A stretch of DNA of 64,000 nt, from the NCBI RefSeq assembly GCF_021044425.1, contig NZ_JAJNEC010000005.1:1-64000 (forward strand), in the 5' to 3' direction. Below the pieces are notes generated by a model. The model saw only the letters and a list, made by a program, of their open reading frames with translations, was not told the DNA's origin and ran no database searches. This document shows positions 62,082 through 64,000 of the stretch, piece by piece (the first letter of the stretch is position 1; each line of letters opens with the position of its first letter). The DNA comes from Niabella pedocola. Lineage in GTDB: Bacteria; Bacteroidota; Bacteroidia; Chitinophagales; Chitinophagaceae. Made by a program: the position numbers and the translations under genes.

Positions 62082-64000
62082 TTAAAAAGTAACGGTAACA
62101 CCCAGTGTATACCTCCTCGCCAGCGGATACCCATAGGGATTATCGCGCCCCAGATCCGTTATTACTTCGGGACTGGGGCCCGAATAGTTGGAAATGGTGG
62201 CGACATTGGAACCGGTTAAAAAGACCCTTAAGATCTGAAGGTGCCATCGCTTCAGCAATTCCTTCTTAAAATCATAGCCCAGGGTTATTGAATTAATCTT
62301 GAAATAGGAACCATCCTCCTGAAACAACGTCTGGTTATAACGGAATGCGGCAATGGCAGCGTTATGATCATAGGTATAAGGATTGGGATAAACGGCGTTG
62401 TCTCCGGGTGCCTTCCAGTAATTATACTCCTCTACAGGCGGCACGGCCTGTACACCAGACAAGGTGCTGTTCAGCGGGTTGTAGAACTGCTGAAACTTAT
62501 AGGCCAGCGGCGTATTGAGCACATCCCTGAAAAATGTAAAAGAAGTAAATATATTGAACGTAAAATTATGATAGGCCAGGAAGTTTGAAATCCCTCCTGT
62601 TAATTTTGGTACCGGGTTACCCACGGCCACACGATCGCGGTTATCGATCACGTAATCGCCATTCAGGTCCGCAAAGATCGGATCACCTGCCTGCAGGTAA
62701 ACACCATTGATCCGCATCGGAAGGTTGGTGGCCGGGTCCACAGGCACATCGGTATTCCGGGCATACACGCCCTTCGTTACAAAAAGATAGTTGGAAAAAC
62801 TGCTTCTCCCCAACCGGTATAACAGGGGCAGGTTTAACTGGTCTCCGGGATTAATAACCCACTCACGCGCATCGTTGGGCAACCGGGTTAATATGTTACG
62901 GTTAAAGGCTCCCACCAGGCCAAAGGTCCAGCTCAATTTACTGTCCCTGGGCAGCGGCCGTACATTCAGGGTCAGCTCATGACCGTAATCTACCCAACTC
63001 ACATCATTGGATGGGTATTTGGAATAACCTGTTTCAAAAGGCACATCTATAAGCAGGGAATTATTTTGAACGAATTTGTAATAGAAATCATATTGTATGG
63101 TAAGCTTCCGGTTAAAGAACTCGCCTTCATAACCAATATTCGTCATCCGGTTCGTGATCGGTTTATAATAGGCATTGGGCTCTGTTCCGAAACTGTTTAA
63201 CACAGAAGGCTGCCCATTATAGGAAGATCCGGGATAGTACTGGCCATATACCATAAAAATATTTCCCTGCGGAACGATCGTTTGCCCCCAGCTTGCCCTG
63301 ATGGAACTGGAATTCATCCAGCTGCTCCAGCCCTCGGCAAATTTTTCTTTGTAAATATTCCACCGGAAGGAGATCATCGGGTTACGATTAAATCCTGTTA
63401 AAGGCCCGTTGATGGAAGTGCCGTCAAAACGGAAACTTGCGTTGAACACATATTTCTGCATATAATCATAGGAAACGTTGGCGCCGTATCCAAACTGCCG
63501 TACGTCTACCGGCTCACCCAGCGTTCCATATACCGCAGCTCTAAGGTCGTACCCAAACGGCCCGGAAATAAAGTTATTGGGGGTAGAAGGCAGCTGGGCA
63601 TACGTGGTTTTTGATTTATTCACATTCAGGTCACTGAATACATAGCCTGACACCGTGTGTTTCTCCTTCAGGAACCGGCGCGTATATTGCAGCATATTGA
63701 GATTATAATAGGTGTTGGCACTGCGGTCCTGCGTATTGTACTGGGTATAGCCATAATTCAGCCATCCGGGATAAAATATATTATAGCTGGTCGTATTGAA
63801 GGTAATGCTGCCCGTACTGCGGAACCGTAGGTCTTTTATGATCTCGTACGTCAGATCGAGGTTGGCCCCCAAGGTATTTTTTTTATTATCATCCTTTAAA
63901 ATGAATGAAGCCAGGGCCGTATTATTCTCTGTATACACATTGGGCGGTGGTAACAGGGTTGAGGCCATACCACTGGTGCCCACGCCGGTCTGCAACAGTC
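62082..64000 (-). CDS. SusC/RagA family TonB-linked outer membrane protein, partial
   Basis: The carboxy-terminal 638 or so residues of a SusC-type transporter; the frame stays open to the window edge, so the amino-terminal signal peptide, regulatory domain and plug lie beyond position 64000. The visible part is beta-barrel, with NTTSYNIFYPGWLNYGYTQY, FDGTSINGPLTGFNRNPMIS, WGQTIVPQGNIFMVYGQ, GDPIFADLNGDYVIDNRDRV and a C-terminal YTLGVTVTF. An apparent start at 63995 is an internal TTG and not a true start. It heads the eight-gene surface operon. Confidence 0.95.
   Translation of the reverse strand, partial: LLQTGVGTSGMASTLLPPPNVYTENNTALASFILKDDNKKNTLGANLDLTYEIIKDLRFRSTGSITFNTTSYNIFYPGWLNYGYTQYNTQDRSANTYYNLNMLQYTRRFLKEKHTVSGYVFSDLNVNKSKTTYAQLPSTPNNFISGPFGYDLRAAVYGTLGEPVDVRQFGYGANVSYDYMQKYVFNASFRFDGTSINGPLTGFNRNPMISFRWNIYKEKFAEGWSSWMNSSSIRASWGQTIVPQGNIFMVYGQYYPGSSYNGQPSVLNSFGTEPNAYYKPITNRMTNIGYEGEFFNRKLTIQYDFYYKFVQNNSLLIDVPFETGYSKYPSNDVSWVDYGHELTLNVRPLPRDSKLSWTFGLVGAFNRNILTRLPNDAREWVINPGDQLNLPLLYRLGRSSFSNYLFVTKGVYARNTDVPVDPATNLPMRINGVYLQAGDPIFADLNGDYVIDNRDRVAVGNPVPKLTGGISNFLAYHNFTFNIFTSFTFFRDVLNTPLAYKFQQFYNPLNSTLSGVQAVPPVEEYNYWKAPGDNAVYPNPYTYDHNAAIAAFRYNQTLFQEDGSYFKINSITLGYDFKKELLKRWHLQILRVFLTGSNVATISNYSGPSPEVITDLGRDNPYGYPLARRYTLGVTVTF

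Noticed and set aside
62082..63995. Treating the last gene as complete with a start at 63995
   Set aside because: The codon there is an internal TTG, and the signal peptide, plug and regulatory domains of SusC are missing, so the gene runs beyond the window.

Overview
The window looks like a chromosomal stretch of a glycan-degrading Bacteroidota bacterium, most likely a member of the Chitinophagaceae. The reasons are two SusC/SusD outer-membrane pairs, many lipoproteins, AT-rich TAnnTTTG-type promoter candidates, and genes with DUF3748, DUF5008 and DUF1735 character. The family-level placement is an inference from gene content. No rRNA, tRNA, CRISPR array, transposase or phage gene was seen. 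Almost the whole window is one large polysaccharide-utilisation region with about 44 genes.

Layout. Positions 1-300 hold a 142-bp tandem repeat. From 336 to 37771 everything is on the minus strand: an AraC regulator, a BNR_2 sialidase-like enzyme, a DUF3748 lipoprotein, a second sialidase-like enzyme, a DHDPS/NanA-type aldolase and a sodium:solute symporter. Next comes a complete SusC/SusD pair ending in a clear hairpin terminator, then a CE2-type esterase. A long hydrolase operon follows (CE7 esterase, two sialidase-like proteins, a sulfatase, two GH36 galactosidase-like enzymes, a beta-propeller/PHP fusion, an NHL propeller, a second DHDPS-type aldolase). The last minus-strand part carries an enolase-superfamily dehydratase with a D-2-hydroxyacid-dehydrogenase-like protein, an orphan CDI-immunity-like protein, and a PhyH dioxygenase/GH127/Gfo-Idh-MocA operon. 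Positions 38142-42007 are a plus-strand island: SGNH hydrolase, MFS transporter, HEAT-repeat lipoprotein and HpaI-type aldolase. From 42307 to the end the minus strand resumes. Five hydrolase genes (a GH43/GH32-like propeller, three sialidase-like proteins, a sulfatase) and a GATase-like protein lie downstream of an eight-gene surface operon. That operon reads SusC (cut by the window end), SusD, fasciclin lipoprotein, DUF5008 propeller, M60-like protein, alkaline-phosphatase-like protein with a discoidin insert, DUF1735 protein and a NAGPA-like protein.

Working model (inference). Surface lipoproteins and the SusCD pairs capture a sulfated, acetylated, galactose- and arabinose-like-containing glycan. 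Periplasmic or surface esterases, sulfatases and glycosidases strip it. SSS and MFS carriers import monomers, and an acid-sugar route (dehydratase, then pyruvate-type aldolases) feeds central metabolism. Although seven proteins have sialidase-type Asp-box propellers, none shows an N-terminal FRIP motif, and no NanE, NagA, NagB or ROK kinase is present. Classical sialic acid catabolism is therefore not supported.

Most unusual points: an M60-like protein whose HExxH site is replaced by Gly-Ala-Ile-Gly-Ser; an alkaline-phosphatase-like protein with a discoidin domain inserted before the nucleophile and with lost metal ligands; a 2-hydroxyacid dehydrogenase lacking the catalytic Glu; a Gfo/Idh/MocA protein lacking the EKP lysine; and an isolated CdiI-like immunity gene without an ATG start.
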